Assembly (NCBI GenBank): GCA_973895155.1
Contig: OZ316891.1
Location: 6,820,001 to 6,884,000 of the forward strand
DNA: 64,000 nt
From: Marsupella aquatica
Lineage: Eukaryota; Marchantiophyta
Direction of reading: 5' to 3'
Shown here: positions 12,145 through 24,247 of the stretch, piece after piece
How positions within the stretch are numbered: position 1 is the first letter of the stretch
How the letters are laid out: each line of letters begins with the position of its first letter
Notes under the pieces: generated by a model
What the model saw: only the letters and a program-made list of their open reading frames with translations
The model's database searches: none
What the model was told of the DNA's origin: nothing
Program-made: the position numbers and the translations under genes

Positions 12145-13548
12145 TTGCCACTTTCTGTACATTGGTCCGAAGACCCGGTTGACATGGGTATCCATCTTTG
12201 TTATTTTTAACGTTAACCATCCTTACTTCAATGAGCTTAGAGGTTGCCATCAATTTTAACGATCCCCTTTCTCTGTCCAGCTCTGTTGAGAAGTGTATAG
12301 ACCACTGGAGAAAGCTTCAGTACCACTGCCATGGTTTCATCAGGACGAACCAATAGCAGGGAGATAGGTGACTATCGAAGGTGGGCCTCAACCAGGTTCA
12401 GAAATCAACTATGGTTATTACCAACTGTAACACGTCGTTGTTCGACCAAGGCAACGTTTGTGTGTTATGGCGAAAGGGGAACGTTTCGATGTGCCGCACC
12501 CTAGCACTAAGACTTCCTAGACCGTCTCTGATTCTGCAGGAAGAGAAGAATGCTTTCCTTGTTTTCGGACGAAAATTGAAAAGTTGGCAACCTTTCATGA
12601 ATCTAATGATGCCTTTTCCCGTCTATGAAGTCCTTGTCTTGCTTTGCTTTCGGGTTGCCCGGATTGGAAAGGCCGTTATGGGAAGATTGGTCACCGGAGA
12701 ATTGGGAATTCATGAAAGATAAGTGTTTTTGCATAGCCGACCGAGACCGTGACATTGGAATTTACCTCGAAAGGTCAAAGCAGGAGGATCGGCCAAGGGG
12801 AGGCTTACAAGCCAGGCCCATCCTGGTATCCACCAAACTCTGCGGAAAATTCACATGTAGGAGGGCTCTGTATACTCTAGTTTTGGGATGGATTTCTGGG
12901 TTCAGGATAGATTTGGGGCATTGAATGACTGGCCAGTTTCCTTGTTTGGAGATTGGGTTTTGGGTTCACGGGGCACTTGGAGCCTTGAATGACTGGCCGG
13001 TTTCCTTCAGGTTTTAATAGGAATCAGATTCTCGGATCAAATCGTCTTCCATCGTTTATCTATATCTTCCCACCCTGTCTGTTTGGCTGGTTGCTAGATC
13101 AAATTTGATTCCCTTCTGCCGAACCTGTTTCAACTATCACTGAGATTATGTCTCATTGTGAATCCAAGTTGGTAGTGTTCTCAATCTGAGCATACTTGCC
13201 TGACGTAACTTGGCCTCGTTGCTTTAGAGATTGGAATAGGACGACAAAAGTAAATTTCACAAAATGAGCTTTGGAATTATGAAGGCTTTGGTAAAGTTTT
13301 TGCCTTAAGTTAACTCAACTGGTCATGTTAGATCATGTGAAGGAAGTCTATCAACTGTAAATCAAACTTCAATGAGACAAAGTCGACTATGGTACAACTC
13401 GCTGTCCTCAAGAAATGTTGTACCCGAGCTAGATGGAATCTCAGGAAGTAACTTTGTTCTAGCCTTGCAGGCACTCAATCTGATAGCCAACCTTGATGGT
13501 GTCACAATAATCTCAGGCTAGCAACCTGTAGCGGAGAAGCAATCGTTG
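12145..13548. other. 3' region of the thymidylate kinase gene and promoter side of the Dpy-30 gene
   Basis: No further coding exon is convincing. A short direct repeat with the core 'ttgaatgactggcc.gtttcct' occurs at about 12921 and 12985. Otherwise nothing recognisable. Confidence 0.4.
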
Positions 13549-15434
13549 ATGGCCACTGCCAAGACAGCTCCTGCCGGTGCTGCCCCTGGAGCAAAGACAG
13601 CTCCAGCAGGTGCTGCCCCTGGAGCACAGATAGCGGTACCACCTGATGGACAACCACAGGTTATTTTCGTCCACCTCATCAAACGCGTTCGGTGATTTAT
13701 GCAGTCCGCTAACTAATTAGTCCACATCTCAATTCTGTGTCTCTGGTTGAGTTATTCGAGCTTCCAGACACCTCATCAATCTTGTTCTATTATCTGCGGT
13801 CCGGCAATTAATTTTTCTAACTCACTCTTTGCTGTAGATTTCAATTCCATGTACCATATCTAAAAGCGATTTGGAAAAAAACTCTCCCATGTATTTAGCT
13901 CACTATTTACTTTACATCTCAATTCTGTGTACACGGTGATTTCGAATTCCAGAGTAAGAGAAAGTTGTCCATGTAGCGACTCCTGTACCAAGAGCAGAAC
14001 CAAAAGACAATCTGGGATTCTTGAATTTGAGCCAACCCAGGAGGAATACAATATATACGTCCAGCAGCTGGACAATCCATACATAATCTCAAGGCCCTGC
14101 CAGTTCGATTGTATCCTTGTGCTAAGATTGCCGATTTATGTTATCTGTCTCAGGATACAGAGAAGGAGATTCCGAAACCTAATGTGAAAACTATGCCAGT
14201 GACGGAATATTTGGTGAGTGAAATACCGTGCCAACATAGACAATCCTCCAACACAATGTTTCATGCTTTAAGATAAACTTAGTGTCACAGATACACAGAT
14301 GTGAGTATCTGAGGCATCCAAACTAAAACACATATCAGACGTAATGATTCAAACTTGTTATATATGGTTATATAATCTTGAACTTGGGTGCTTTGTGGGG
14401 GTTAACTTGAAGAAAGAGAACTCACCCTGTTAGTAATGATGTATATTGTATTCTCTTCCCAACTACAGATCCTGGACGATGATAGTCTTTCCATCTGGCA
14501 AAATGGAAGCATTTAGTTGCAATCTAGGAACCCCCTCATTCCTGTTTTCTCAAACTCACATATAGCCTCAAAGCAGTAAGGAAGTCAATGATCCTGTACT
14601 TTGAAAAAAAAACCATCCTTGAAAGGTGGAGCCCTTGAGTAGTTTTAATATTGTTGTGGCAAATCTGAGTGGGAAGCAATGTGACGAGTATAAGACATAT
14701 GTTGCATGTTTATGTTACTCAGGCAATGGTTGACAAGATGCTTCAGAAAGGATTGGAAATCATGGTTGTTGAAAGGTATGCAAATCCCTACCAGTGCCTT
14801 GAAATAAGGTATAAAGTTTACAGCATTTAAGAGGTCTTTGTGTTTGTGGATTGTGCTTCAACGGAAAAGTTGAAGTGTGCACTTTTGAAAACCTTTCACA
14901 AGCCTGTTGTTTTATGTCCATAAGCCTCTCCTGTGTGTAAGCACCCTTTATAATGTCTTCATAGAAACTTGGGCCAATAAAGAACTAGATTTACAACATC
15001 TACTTCAGCAAGACTTGGGTTTAAGAGACTTACCATGGAAGAGTAACTTGCATTTTGGTCCCCAAAGAAGCAGAAAAGCTTCTGACAGGGACATAATTAG
15101 ATAAATACTCCTAAGTGTAAATTTTAGAGTAAAAACTTGGGAATGATTTGGTAAAAAAAAACATGAGTGCAGGCCAGAGAATCCAGTTCAATTCTTATCA
15201 AACTACTTGAAAGAGAATGACACTCAGAAAAGGCCTCCCCAATTTTATAGAGCTGGTCCTCCAGCTGCCAAGTCAGCCTGTGGTTGCCGACCAGGGCCTC
15301 CACTGCCTTGCACTTCATGTGGGTGTTTCAAAGAGCCTGGCTGGGAACCCAATCCTGAATTTCCACCGGTAGCCTGGCCAAACAAAACATCGATTGAGTT
15401 TGTACAGGCAATAGATACAATTGCACTACCTTGA
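13549..15434 (+). CDS. Dpy-30 motif protein, four exons
   Basis: Exons 13549-13659, 14154-14213, 14723-14775 and 15173-15434 join in phase to 161 aa. The first exon encodes a low-complexity Ala/Pro/Gly start containing two KTAPAGAAPGA-type repeats. Residues about 54-97 form the Dpy-30 motif: 'TEYLAMVDKMLQKGLEIM', then VVERPENPVQFLSNYL. It is a two-helix dimerisation unit like the regulatory-subunit fold of protein kinase A. In animals and yeast DPY30/Sdc1 is a core subunit of COMPASS/MLL histone H3K4 methyltransferases. Related modules also sit in radial spokes of motile flagella. The sequence does not tell which applies here. The tail after residue 100 is Pro/Cys-rich and unlike the family; exon 4 may be spliced further than I show. 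A histone demethylase of the opposing activity lies 30 kb away, probably by chance. Confidence 0.8.
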
Positions 15435-15532
15435 AGGATCAGATAGGATTCAATTCCCATTGGAATTGGAAGGAGGGCCTCTCCTCTCCATTCCACTCTC
15501 CGTTAGGTGAAGTGGTGGATCATGTGAACTTG

Positions 15533-15616
15533 AGCTGGGAGGATGATGTGGCTAATGTGGGAGTCCACAGACTGGCAGTGTCAGGAGATGTCATTAGCCA
15601 TTTCATCCTCCCAGCT
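15533..15616. ncRNA. Inverted repeat with 25-nt arms, miRNA-precursor-like hairpin
   Basis: The arm at 15533-15557 (agctgggaggatgatgtggc...) pairs with 15592-15616 at 23 of 25 positions, leaving a loop of about 34 nt. The mismatches form one 2-nt bulge. Size and pairing fit a plant miRNA hairpin, but expression and phased cleavage cannot be judged from sequence. A small MITE remnant is the alternative. Confidence 0.4.
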
Positions 15617-15622
15617 AGACAG

Positions 15623-15696
15623 TATTGGATCCAGTAGAGCAAGCTAGGGAGACAGTAAGCTTTGGAGATTGCTAGTCTGTGCTACTGGATCCAATA
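15623..15696. repeat. Second inverted repeat next to the first hairpin
   Basis: The arm 'tattggatccagtag' (15623-15637) and following bases pair with 'ctactggatccaata' (15682-15696). The pairing extends inward with a small bulge, and the loop is about 23 nt. It begins only 7 bp after the previous hairpin ends. Confidence 0.6.
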
Positions 15697-17231
15697 TTAA
15701 GAAAACGTAGATTAGGCAAGCTTTCAAGAAAGACACCTGGTCATATTAGTTTCTTTCATAGTAGTCACCAAGGTTGAAATGGTGCTCACTTGAACTGTAG
15801 ATAGAAACCTTGCAACCTGGATGGACTAATTGGGAGTATTCTCTATGACATTGGGAGTAATTCAGACCTGCTAAAATTCATGGGAGAGTTTTGGGGATTT
15901 GAACTGAGAGGTCCATCCACACACACCCAGGATAGACTAAGTACAAATGTTTTCTGTGAGATTGTGAGTAGAAATGAGAGCTGTCCTGGTTGCAAAACTC
16001 CACGCGAGCATTTTGTGAAGCTGTGTAGCCCATCATGAATCTGGTCAGCAGTTTTCCAACCCTATTCATTGTTGGCAAGATATGCCACTATGTTAGTCTT
16101 TTGCCAAAAACCTTTTAGAGTCCTGCAACTCCAGTGATAGATGTGTCTGTACACTTATAGATGGAAATGCACTTATGTATTTGTCGTTTATTGCTGACAT
16201 TTTGTCTGTGAGTGAGGCTAAATGTGTACTTATGCAAACTACATTTTTGTGTACATTTACAAATAACATAGCTGTCATGTTAGGGGGCTACTTCCTCTGC
16301 CTCCACACTGCACATTTGGTGCATGCATTTGCAAAGGAAATTGTTGTCATATTAAGGGACTACATGGTCTGCCTGCACTTCTCCACTGTTTTTTGGTGTA
16401 TTTAGAATAAAGATTGCTGTCATGTTAGGGAGCTACATTGTTATTGTTTGGTGCAGTTAGAGATGGTTCTTTGTAGTAAGTGCAGGAGAGGTCTATCTGG
16501 GGAAAGCAGAGTGTGGAAGAAATGGACCGGAGAGGGCCGTTTCACTTGTGACTACCATATTCGCCCGAACGCAATGCCCTAAAATGGACATTTTTAGGCA
16601 TCAATAAGAAAAGTATTTTTTTCTTCAAACACAACATCATTTAACTCAGCTTCCAGGCGTTGTGGTTGAATATTGGCATTGTGTTCGAGTTGGACAGTGT
16701 GTTCGAGATTTGACCCTAACCTGTTCTACATTGAGCACAAATAGAAAAGAAATAAAAAATCATATGCCAGTGCAAATATTCAAACACAACGTCAATATTC
16801 GAACACAACTCCCATTTTCAAACACAACGCCCTGCAAATACAAAAAATGAAAACACCACCCCCATTGCACTATTCGAATAGAGCGCCCCATGGTCCACTA
16901 TTCAAATACAAGGCCATGGTGTTGTGTTTGAGAAGAAAAAGGTACATTGTTCAGCGTAGCCATTTTCAAGGTCTACTTGCAAATTAGTGTTAGTCACACT
17001 AATTTTGTGCTAACACTATTTCCGCGAACATGAATTAGTGTTACTATGGTTTCAAGAGTGGAAAAATAGAGGGAAAAACACTTGTTTTGAAAAATACTAA
17101 CAATTAGTGTTACTTTGGACTCAAGACACTACATTTTTTACTAGCAATATAAAAAAAATTGGAAGAAAACTGTTGAGAAAAACCTACAAAAATCAGTGTT
17201 ACTTGGATTCAAAATTAATTTTACCAAAAAT
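15697..17231. repeat. Degenerate repeats, no gene
   Basis: A loose repeat with the core 'ctgtcatgttaggg' occurs at about 16272, 16346 (altered) and 16419. From about 16545 to 16960 the sequence is built from variants of 'ttcaaacacaacg' on both strands, the same motif family seen at 22985-23350 beyond the Kelch gene. Frames here are short and not coding. Confidence 0.5.
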
Positions 17232-17520
17232 AGTGTTAATAAGACTAATTTTGTACTAACACTAATTTTTGCATGACACTAATTAAGTTGAGCATTGTAG
17301 ATTTGTAAGATTGGAATTGAACAAATAGGGTGTTAATAACACTAATTTTGTACTAACCCTAATTCTTGCATGACACTAATTAAGGTGAGCATTGTAGATT
17401 TTTTAGATTGGAATTGAACAAATGGGGTGTTAATAACACCAATTTTGTATTGACCCTTATTCTTGCATGACACTAATAAAGGTGAGCATTGTACAGTAGA
17501 TTTGTTTAGATTGGAATTGG
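17232..17520 (+). repeat. 97-bp minisatellite, three units
   Basis: Units start at 17232, 17329 and 17426 with 'gtgttaataa.ac.aatttt'. They pass through 'cttgcatgacactaat' and 'gagcattgta', and end in 'agattggaattg'. Spacing is 97 bp in both cases. Confidence 0.85.
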
Positions 17521-18874
17521 CATGAGGGCGCGAGGATAGAGGACGGTGGGAGCAGGGCGATGGCTAGTGTGGCACGGAAGGTTGAGTGAAGCTTAGGCCA
17601 GGAGACGGGAACGAATTTGCAGACAATTGCCATCTACTGGTTCTCAACGTTGCCGCCTTCTACACTAGAGTGTTCGCTGCAGCCATCACAGAGCACCTTT
17701 CGAAGGTCGGTTTCCTTCTTCAGTTTTGGGTTTTGCATTTTTTTGGGTCCCAGAGATGTGTAGATCAGGTCTTCGTTTCTCTCCTGATTCTTGTTTGTGT
17801 CTGTGCTCGTCATTTGGTTGTCTTTCTTCCCTGATTCTCTGCGTGTGCCGTGCTGAATTGTGGATGAGGTTCGTCTTTCCTTCCCTTCGTCTTTGTATGT
17901 GTGATTTTCGCAATTGTGTTGCCAAGGGCGGCCTCTCATTTGTAGAGTAGGTCTGCCTTTCCTTCATTCTTCTTAAGCGTGATTGATCTTCTGGATTTGG
18001 GGATTTTGTATCTGCCTTTCTTCTTCTTTCTTCTATTGTTCGTTCTCTGTGTAACCTCACAATTTTTTGGAAATAAGCTCAGTTTCTCATTACCCGGTTT
18101 CTTCATTCTTCTTAGTGTGCTTGGTCCTCTAGATTTTGGGGTTTTTGTATCCGCCTTTCGTCTTCTATTCTCCTTTCTTTGTGTAACCCCACAATTTTGG
18201 AAATAAGTTTTTGTGTACCCGTTTTCCTCTGTTTCTGTCAGTGGCCGAGGTCGGGCAGAGGGTCATATACCTCTTTGAAGTGTTGGACTCTCACGCTGAC
18301 GATGGCAAAGAGAGACACCACGGGTTACGGTCTAGGGTGTGGGATACGGAAGTACTGACCAATAGTGGGTGGACGTCTTGTATAAACGGCTGACATTTGT
18401 ATGTGGTGGACAGGAGTGCAACAATTCTTATCTTGCATCTCTATTTTACATTGGCACCCTTGAAAGGTCACGCGTGAGGACTTTTCTGAAGAGAATGCTT
18501 GCTGAGGGGACAAAAGCTGATAGGTTCGATTATACAAATAATCTTAAGCAAGGGTGATGATCTGGAAAGATTATCACATCAGCTAGTTGCTAGGCGGATT
18601 GAGATGATATATAGGGCATCGAACTCTCCAATAACAAGTAGGGATTCGAGTCAGAGACAAACTCTAGAGAGGAGCCTTCCGAACGGGGCCGCGGAGAGAA
18701 CATGTTCTCATTGCCATTTGGAGTTTGAGGCGAGTCGTCGAAATACGAAGAGAAAGTAGTACACCGGCACAGCTCGGGTCAAAAGCCGTTTTGGTGGGAT
18801 CGAGGTGTTTAAAAGTCTATAAGGGGTCATTGGCTTCTGGATTACAGTAGCTCTTAGAGGTCAGTGGTCACACG
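17521..18874 (+). promoter_or_regulatory. Probable promoter and 5' leader of the F-box/Kelch gene
   Basis: The stretch 17700-18240 is rich in T and C with repeated 'tttcttctt' runs. A degenerate duplication ('attcttcttag.gtg..tgatc') has copies at about 17965 and 18103. There is no good coding frame. Pyrimidine-rich leaders are common upstream of plant start codons, so I read this as promoter plus leader. The transcription start is not determined. Confidence 0.4.
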
Positions 18875-20182
18875 ATGGTATCTGAGACAACGACACCGCA
18901 ATCGTCCACAAGTCTCGAATTGGTGGCGACAAGCACAAGCTCTACGGGAATGGAGAGAGCCGAGCATTTGAAGCATCTGGAGAGAGGGAGCCTTCTCCCA
19001 GTCTTACCTGATGAGATTACAACCAACGTAATCCTTCCAAGACTCTCATGGAGGGCACTGAGGAAATCGGCCCAGCTGAACTGTGCTTGGCGAGCCGCCG
19101 TACGAAGTCCAAACGTCTATGAATTGCGTGCCCAAGTCAGCAACTCGCAGACTATTATTGTGACCACTGCTCTATTCGAATACAGCCCCTCTCTCTATGA
19201 CACTGCCACAGGAACTTGGCATCGTCTTCCTCGTCCATTTAATTTTGTGGGGGTTCCTCGTGGTTGTGGCTGTGTGTCCCTCAAAGGAAAGTTGTACATT
19301 CTTGGGGGTAATGGAAAGCACTATCTACCTAGAGACGACGTTCACGTCTTTGATCTAGCTGGTCAGGGCCAGTGGAAGCATTGTGCCAGCATGAAGAACG
19401 GTCGCAAGTATTTTGCCTGTGCGGCATATAATGGGAAGATCTATGTCTTCGGAGGACCTGGGGCAGGAAACGCGGCAGAAGTCTACGACCCAGATCAGGA
19501 TTTGTGGTGTGACATTGCACCTATGTTATCGCACAGGACTGAACATAAAGTGGTAATTATTGGTGACGTGTTTTGTGTACACATGGGTAGATTCTTGGAG
19601 GTGGACAGTTATGGCAACACGAAGGGGCATTATGCGCATTTTGCAGAAATCTATGATCCTGGCAAGGATCACTGGACAGCAGTGGCAAACTTCGGCAATG
19701 ACGATTCGCCTAAAGAGAAAGGTGTGGACGTGGCAGAAGCTGCAGTTGTGATCGATGGAAGACTCCATGGGATTCTGGACGACTGGTTGTATGTGTATGA
19801 GGAGCCACCCAACCCCAGTAAAAGCTCTGAAAGTCTTACTTGGAACGGTTCCGGCTTGTGGAAAGCTGTACAACCGATCTCGTGGGATGTTTTTCAGAGT
19901 CCAGCAACTCCCATCTTTAACCCCTATGCACGACTAGCATTAGCCATTACCAACGATGGGGAACTACTAGCGTTAGTGTTTGGCCGAACAGGTTGTCAGG
20001 ATAACAACAGGCAATGGACATTTCTCAGAAGTAAAGGGTTAGGGTCTGTGGGCCAGACATTAACATGGGAGAGAATCGAACCGCCTGCTCGGTCAACAGC
20101 AAAAGGCTTATCTTCAAGGATATTTTGTGTACCCCATTTTCAGGTCTCTTCTTGCATGACGAGTATTGAAGGATCATGGTGA
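18875..20182 (+). CDS. F-box/Kelch-repeat protein, single exon
   Basis: A 435-aa intronless frame. Residues about 40-80 form an F-box (LPDEITTNVILPRLSWRALR...), which would bind SKP1 in an SCF ubiquitin ligase. Residues about 90-380 carry Kelch blades: 'GKLYILGG' (about 140), 'NGKIYVFGG' (about 188), 'AEVYDPDQDLW' (about 203) and 'AEIYDPGKDHW' (about 255). These would form a beta-propeller that recruits a substrate. The substrate cannot be named. Plants have large families of this type, and intronless members are common. The start at 18875 leaves a Ser/Thr-rich N-terminus of about 35 residues; a later ATG at residue 26 (MERAEH) would also retain the F-box. The stop is TGA at 20180-20182. Confidence 0.9.
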   Translation: MVSETTTPQSSTSLELVATSTSSTGMERAEHLKHLERGSLLPVLPDEITTNVILPRLSWRALRKSAQLNCAWRAAVRSPNVYELRAQVSNSQTIIVTTALFEYSPSLYDTATGTWHRLPRPFNFVGVPRGCGCVSLKGKLYILGGNGKHYLPRDDVHVFDLAGQGQWKHCASMKNGRKYFACAAYNGKIYVFGGPGAGNAAEVYDPDQDLWCDIAPMLSHRTEHKVVIIGDVFCVHMGRFLEVDSYGNTKGHYAHFAEIYDPGKDHWTAVANFGNDDSPKEKGVDVAEAAVVIDGRLHGILDDWLYVYEEPPNPSKSSESLTWNGSGLWKAVQPISWDVFQSPATPIFNPYARLALAITNDGELLALVFGRTGCQDNNRQWTFLRSKGLGSVGQTLTWERIEPPARSTAKGLSSRIFCVPHFQVSSCMTSIEGSW

Positions 20183-20421
20183 CTTAGCCAGGATGATAGT
20201 GGTCCTTGCATACTACGCTTCGATTTACCTATAAAAACAAGGATAGCGTTTGCGATTTTAATCTAGTAGGCTCTGCCTGTTATTTTTCTGTCTGATCGTA
20301 TGTCCCCGTTCAACCTGGATAGTGTAATTTTGGGATGTTTCGAAAGACTTTATGACCGAACTTAAATTAACTGGTAAATCCTGGATATCGTTTTTGTGTG
20401 CAATTTCAACTACAGAATGTG

Positions 20422-20560
20422 CTATTCCCTGGTCAACCGGTATTGTTGTGGGCTTTGTTTGTTTATCTCCTATTCCCTAGTCAACCGGTATTGTTGTGGG
20501 CTTTGTTTGTTTATCTCCTATTCCAAGCACTGACTCTTTGCTATTCCCTAGTCAACCGGT
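20422..20560 (+). repeat. 48-bp tandem repeat after the Kelch gene
   Basis: Two full units start at 20422 and 20470 with 'ctattccct.gtcaaccgg'. A broken third begins at 20518, and the core reappears at 20541-20560. Confidence 0.8.
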
Positions 20561-20653
20561 GCTCTTTTCGAGCTCGGATTATTGGGCTATGATTCATATT
20601 TTCAGTACAACCTTACATGATTGTGCTGTTCCTCCTATTGGTGTATTTGCTCC

Positions 20654-20755
20654 GCTTAGTGGGTATTTTTGGGAGGGTACCCTCTATCCTGTACCCACTG
20701 GCACGCGCCATAGAGAAACCCTCCCAAAAGTACCCGCGCTCTCTGCATACTAAGC
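20654..20755. repeat. Long imperfect inverted repeat
   Basis: The 'gcttagt' and 'gggta.ttttgggaggg' segments at 20654-20677 pair with 'ccctcccaaaagtaccc' (20719-20735) and 'actaagc' (20749-20755). An inner pair 'gggtac...gtaccc' adds stability. This is a cruciform or MITE-type fold, or possibly a terminator-side hairpin. Confidence 0.55.
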
Positions 20756-20919
20756 AGAGACCTGCATGACGTCTCAAAAAAATGCCTGGGAAAAAAATAT
20801 CTTGTTCCCGCGCAGCGTCCAACAAAATAAAATGTGTATTTGAATGAAGACTCTACGGACAATTTGCTGTAGGCATTGCCGTCTCATTTCAAGTAACAAT
20901 CATGAGAAACTCGCATGAA

Positions 20920-21440
20920 AATTCAATGTCACGGCACTGTTGCCTCACCCTCTACCCTCGTCATTGGCAGCTCGATGGGCCACAGGAGAGGGACTTTACA
21001 TATTAGACGATGTTTTGGAGAAGGAGTATCCTTCTCTGTTCGAATTAAATTTGGCATACACAGTAGCGTTCCTTCTCATCTCAAACTGGAGTCAGGAAAA
21101 CGTCGAATGCAAATGCACTCCGTGTCCCGTCACAGCACCTTCATCTACACTGGAGCATGAAGGGCTTGCATCATATTCGATGAGTGGAACAAGAGCACAA
21201 AATATTCTAATCCCACACAAACTACTATCAAAATCCTTGCATATCGAATATGCCGTTGCCACAAAGCTTGGAGTACCAGGCAGGCTTCATTACCGGGCAG
21301 GCTAGTCGAGGAATCCTCACAATTAACTTCTCATGTAGCCTCTCGGAGCGAAGAATTAGCACAAAAGTGACAATCCTACTGAACTTCCTTCAGGCGTCGC
21401 TAACACACCATGCTCATACTCTGAAGGTACTCGGTTGAAC
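20920..21440 (+). other. Possible coding exon or decayed gene, unassigned
   Basis: The plus frame at 20940-21305 includes the segment 'WATGEGLYILDDVLEKEYP', which has a coding-like residue mix. It has no recognisable domain and no clean exon partners. Frames at 21547-21834 and 22390-22629 on the minus strand are equally unassigned. These could be exons of a small minus-strand gene with its promoter near 22.7 kb. I cannot choose between these readings. Confidence 0.25.
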
Positions 21441-22984
21441 CCACAGGTAATTCAGTATATGGTGCACGAATAGAAAACAAATCAACCACTCTGTCCGTTT
21501 ATATCACAAGAGAGTAAGAACATGAATCCGGGTGGGACGAGGACGACTAAGTATTGCGATGTAGTTTAGCTCGAAGACCAGTGGCATAATGGTCTAAGGC
21601 TGATGTCAACGCGTTTAATAAACGAATTGTATCAGTTTTCAGCCCCACGGAGAGGAAGTTGAAGTCCATAACCAATTCGGTAGCAACCACACGTCCACAA
21701 CTCAGGGACACCAAAGCAAAACCACTTACACTGATGAAAATCTTCTCTCCTCCGATTGGAGAACAGAACCAAGAATAAGGCACAAGGTGGACAAAAAGCA
21801 ACCTCGTGTACACAGGAGGTGCTGCGTCCTCCAACGATCTAACCTAAGCCAGTAATCGAGTCCACAGTGGACAGCCGAACGAAAGATGCCTCAAACGAAA
21901 TGTGCTGAAGGAGCGAAGCCAGAATTCATAGTAAGAAGACTGTTATTAGCCCTCGGCATCCGTCCGTATACGAGCGCCTTATGTCATCTCCCAAAATTAA
22001 GCTTTTGGCAGTGAAAAGGTTGCACTCGAAAAAAAATAGGATCGGCTCTGACCGAATCATGCCGAAAAAAACAAGTAGAGCTGACTGTAGTGATGTACGT
22101 AACTCGAAGCTGTTGAATGTATGCAACAACGGGCTTTAGAGCATCACACGTTTCTATGGGGGCTACCCTTGACTCACCTGCCGATTGACAGTCAGGCGAA
22201 GAGTGAATAGATCACCAGGAACCCCACAAGAAGTGAGCACTTGGACGCGAGGTTGAGGCTTCAACCTTCACTGCACCAAATCTACTGAACAGACGTGCCA
22301 TCTACAGAGCAATCAATCCAAACCCACATGGCTACACCACCGAATCCACAAGGACGACCTAGAAACACGAGAAAGTATCGGCAACAACCTCAGACAATCG
22401 ATTCAACCGCATCTACCGAGATAACAGACCAAATCCACATACCTCCGCAACCAGTCACAAAAACGACCAAAAACCATGACGAAACATCGGCAGCAACCGG
22501 ATAGAAAACATTCCACAATCTACAGAAACTCATCGTTCTTGTACTGATCTCCATGGACGAGCGCGAGTGTCCGCGGACGAAGAAATTGACCCACAGTTTG
22601 GCGGTTCTCGTGCTCTGAAGCCATTCCATTCCATTCCTTTGACGCCTCCGTTCCTTCTGGATTTGTAGGGCTCGTATCTTCTAGGGTTCGTATCTTCTAG
22701 GGTTTCAAAAGGCGAAGGTTGAAATTCGGCGTCGGTAGCTCGTGTTATTACTTAGGGTTGGGTTCCATGGGCGGGGGGTGGGGAGTACGAGCACTCCGTT
22801 TAACACCCCCTAGCCCCAAATAAAATGGAGGGATTTGTTTGATGGGACCCTGAGTGATCCTGACCATTGATTGACCTTGAATCAAGGTACCCAAAATTTT
22901 AGGGGTCCTATTAAATAACATAATTCATTTTGGGGTCTCATCAAGCATATCACTCAATACAATGTACTACTGTCTCCCCAAACC

Positions 22985-23350
22985 ACAGCCATGGGGGGCT
23001 CAATTATCCCTTATCCCAATTATTCGAATTCAAACACGACAATATTTGAACACTACATCTATTTTTGAACACAAAGAAAAGCATGAAAACATATAGCCAA
23101 ACTCAATTACAATGCTATATGTTTTCATTTTTTGTTTGTGTTCAAAAATAGATGTAGTCTTTTAATATTGGTGTTGTCCTATATTAATGGATTCTGTACC
23201 TATTGTGCTCAGTGTATAATAATTTAGGGTCAAAATTTGGAGTGTCCAACTCAAACAAAACACTCAGATTTGAGTTAAATAGATGTTGTGTTTGAGTTAA
23301 AATGCCTTTTCTGTCATGGGACCCCAAAATTTACATTTTGCAGCACAACG
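22985..23350. mobile_element. MITE-like element with a strong central hairpin
   Basis: The arms 23053-23097 and 23114-23158 are complementary over about 45 nt (acatctatttttgaacac against gtgttcaaaaatagatgt, and ttttcatgc.../aacatatagc inside). Only 16 nt separate them. Weaker complementarity continues outward ('gacaatattt' against 'aatattggtgttgtc'). The flanks repeat 'caaacac' words as at 16545-16960. I read this as a non-autonomous folded element; no target-site duplication was established. Confidence 0.5.
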
Positions 23351-23459
23351 CCATGGCAAAGACAGTAGCCTAATTACCTGTTCGTTGAACATATTTAAAT
23401 AGAGATGAGAAGATAAACAGCCTGTTCATCTTTGCCCCATCCAAATTTTTTTGTCTGCA

Positions 23460-23770
23460 CTATTATGCCCTCATGGTCCAGAAGCTTATTAACTCTCCTC
23501 AATTATGCCCTCAACTAGAGTTATGTTAGAGTCGCAGTCTACAAGCTTTAACTCTCCTCAGTTATGCCCTCAGTTAGAGTCACAGTCTAGACATTTCAAT
23601 CTCCTCAGAATGCCCTCATTTAGAGTCACAATCTATATGCTTCACTTTAGATAGTAGACAAGCTTAATTCTCCTCAGTTATGTCCCCCCATCCGTGGGGT
23701 AAACTCCAAATTAAAAATAAAAAATAAAATCTCCTCAGTTATGCCCTCAGTTAGAGTCACGGTCTAATAC
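23460..23770 (+). repeat. Degenerate tandem repeat of about 60 bp
   Basis: Repeated words 'ctcctca.ttatgccctca', 'ttagagtcacagtcta' and 'aagctt' recur about five times with variable spacing. The array is interrupted by a short A-rich piece at about 23706-23730. Confidence 0.7.
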
Positions 23771-24247
23771 TAAGGGATGCTTACTTTCACATACCAATGG
23801 CAATTCATTATAATTATATATGCATGTGTACCAACTGAGTGGTGCCATGTGTCCCAATTACAAGCTGCCACATGTCATGCAAACATTACGTGTTCACACA
23901 GACCCCTAACTTATCCTAACACCTTCCATGGAATGTCGCCTATTTTATGAGGGCCTAGATATGCTCTCTAAAGTTGAGGAAAAACTAGAACCTACCCTAT
24001 TGTTCTTCCACGGAACTTTGGAAGTCTTTTGTCAAAACCAATTTAATGACCCTATACTTCGCCACAAGTGATATGCCACTTTTGTGAAAGTGATGTGCCC
24101 AAAGGAGCTATACATGGCCAGTGACAAATGTGGCAAGTTTGTCATTGTACTTCCTTGTTTGGAGCCCCACCAGTGTGCACTATGTTTAAACGTCCATCCA
24201 GAACTTGTCTCCTATGCACCAGAAGTGGAGAGTTTGGCCATGTGCGC

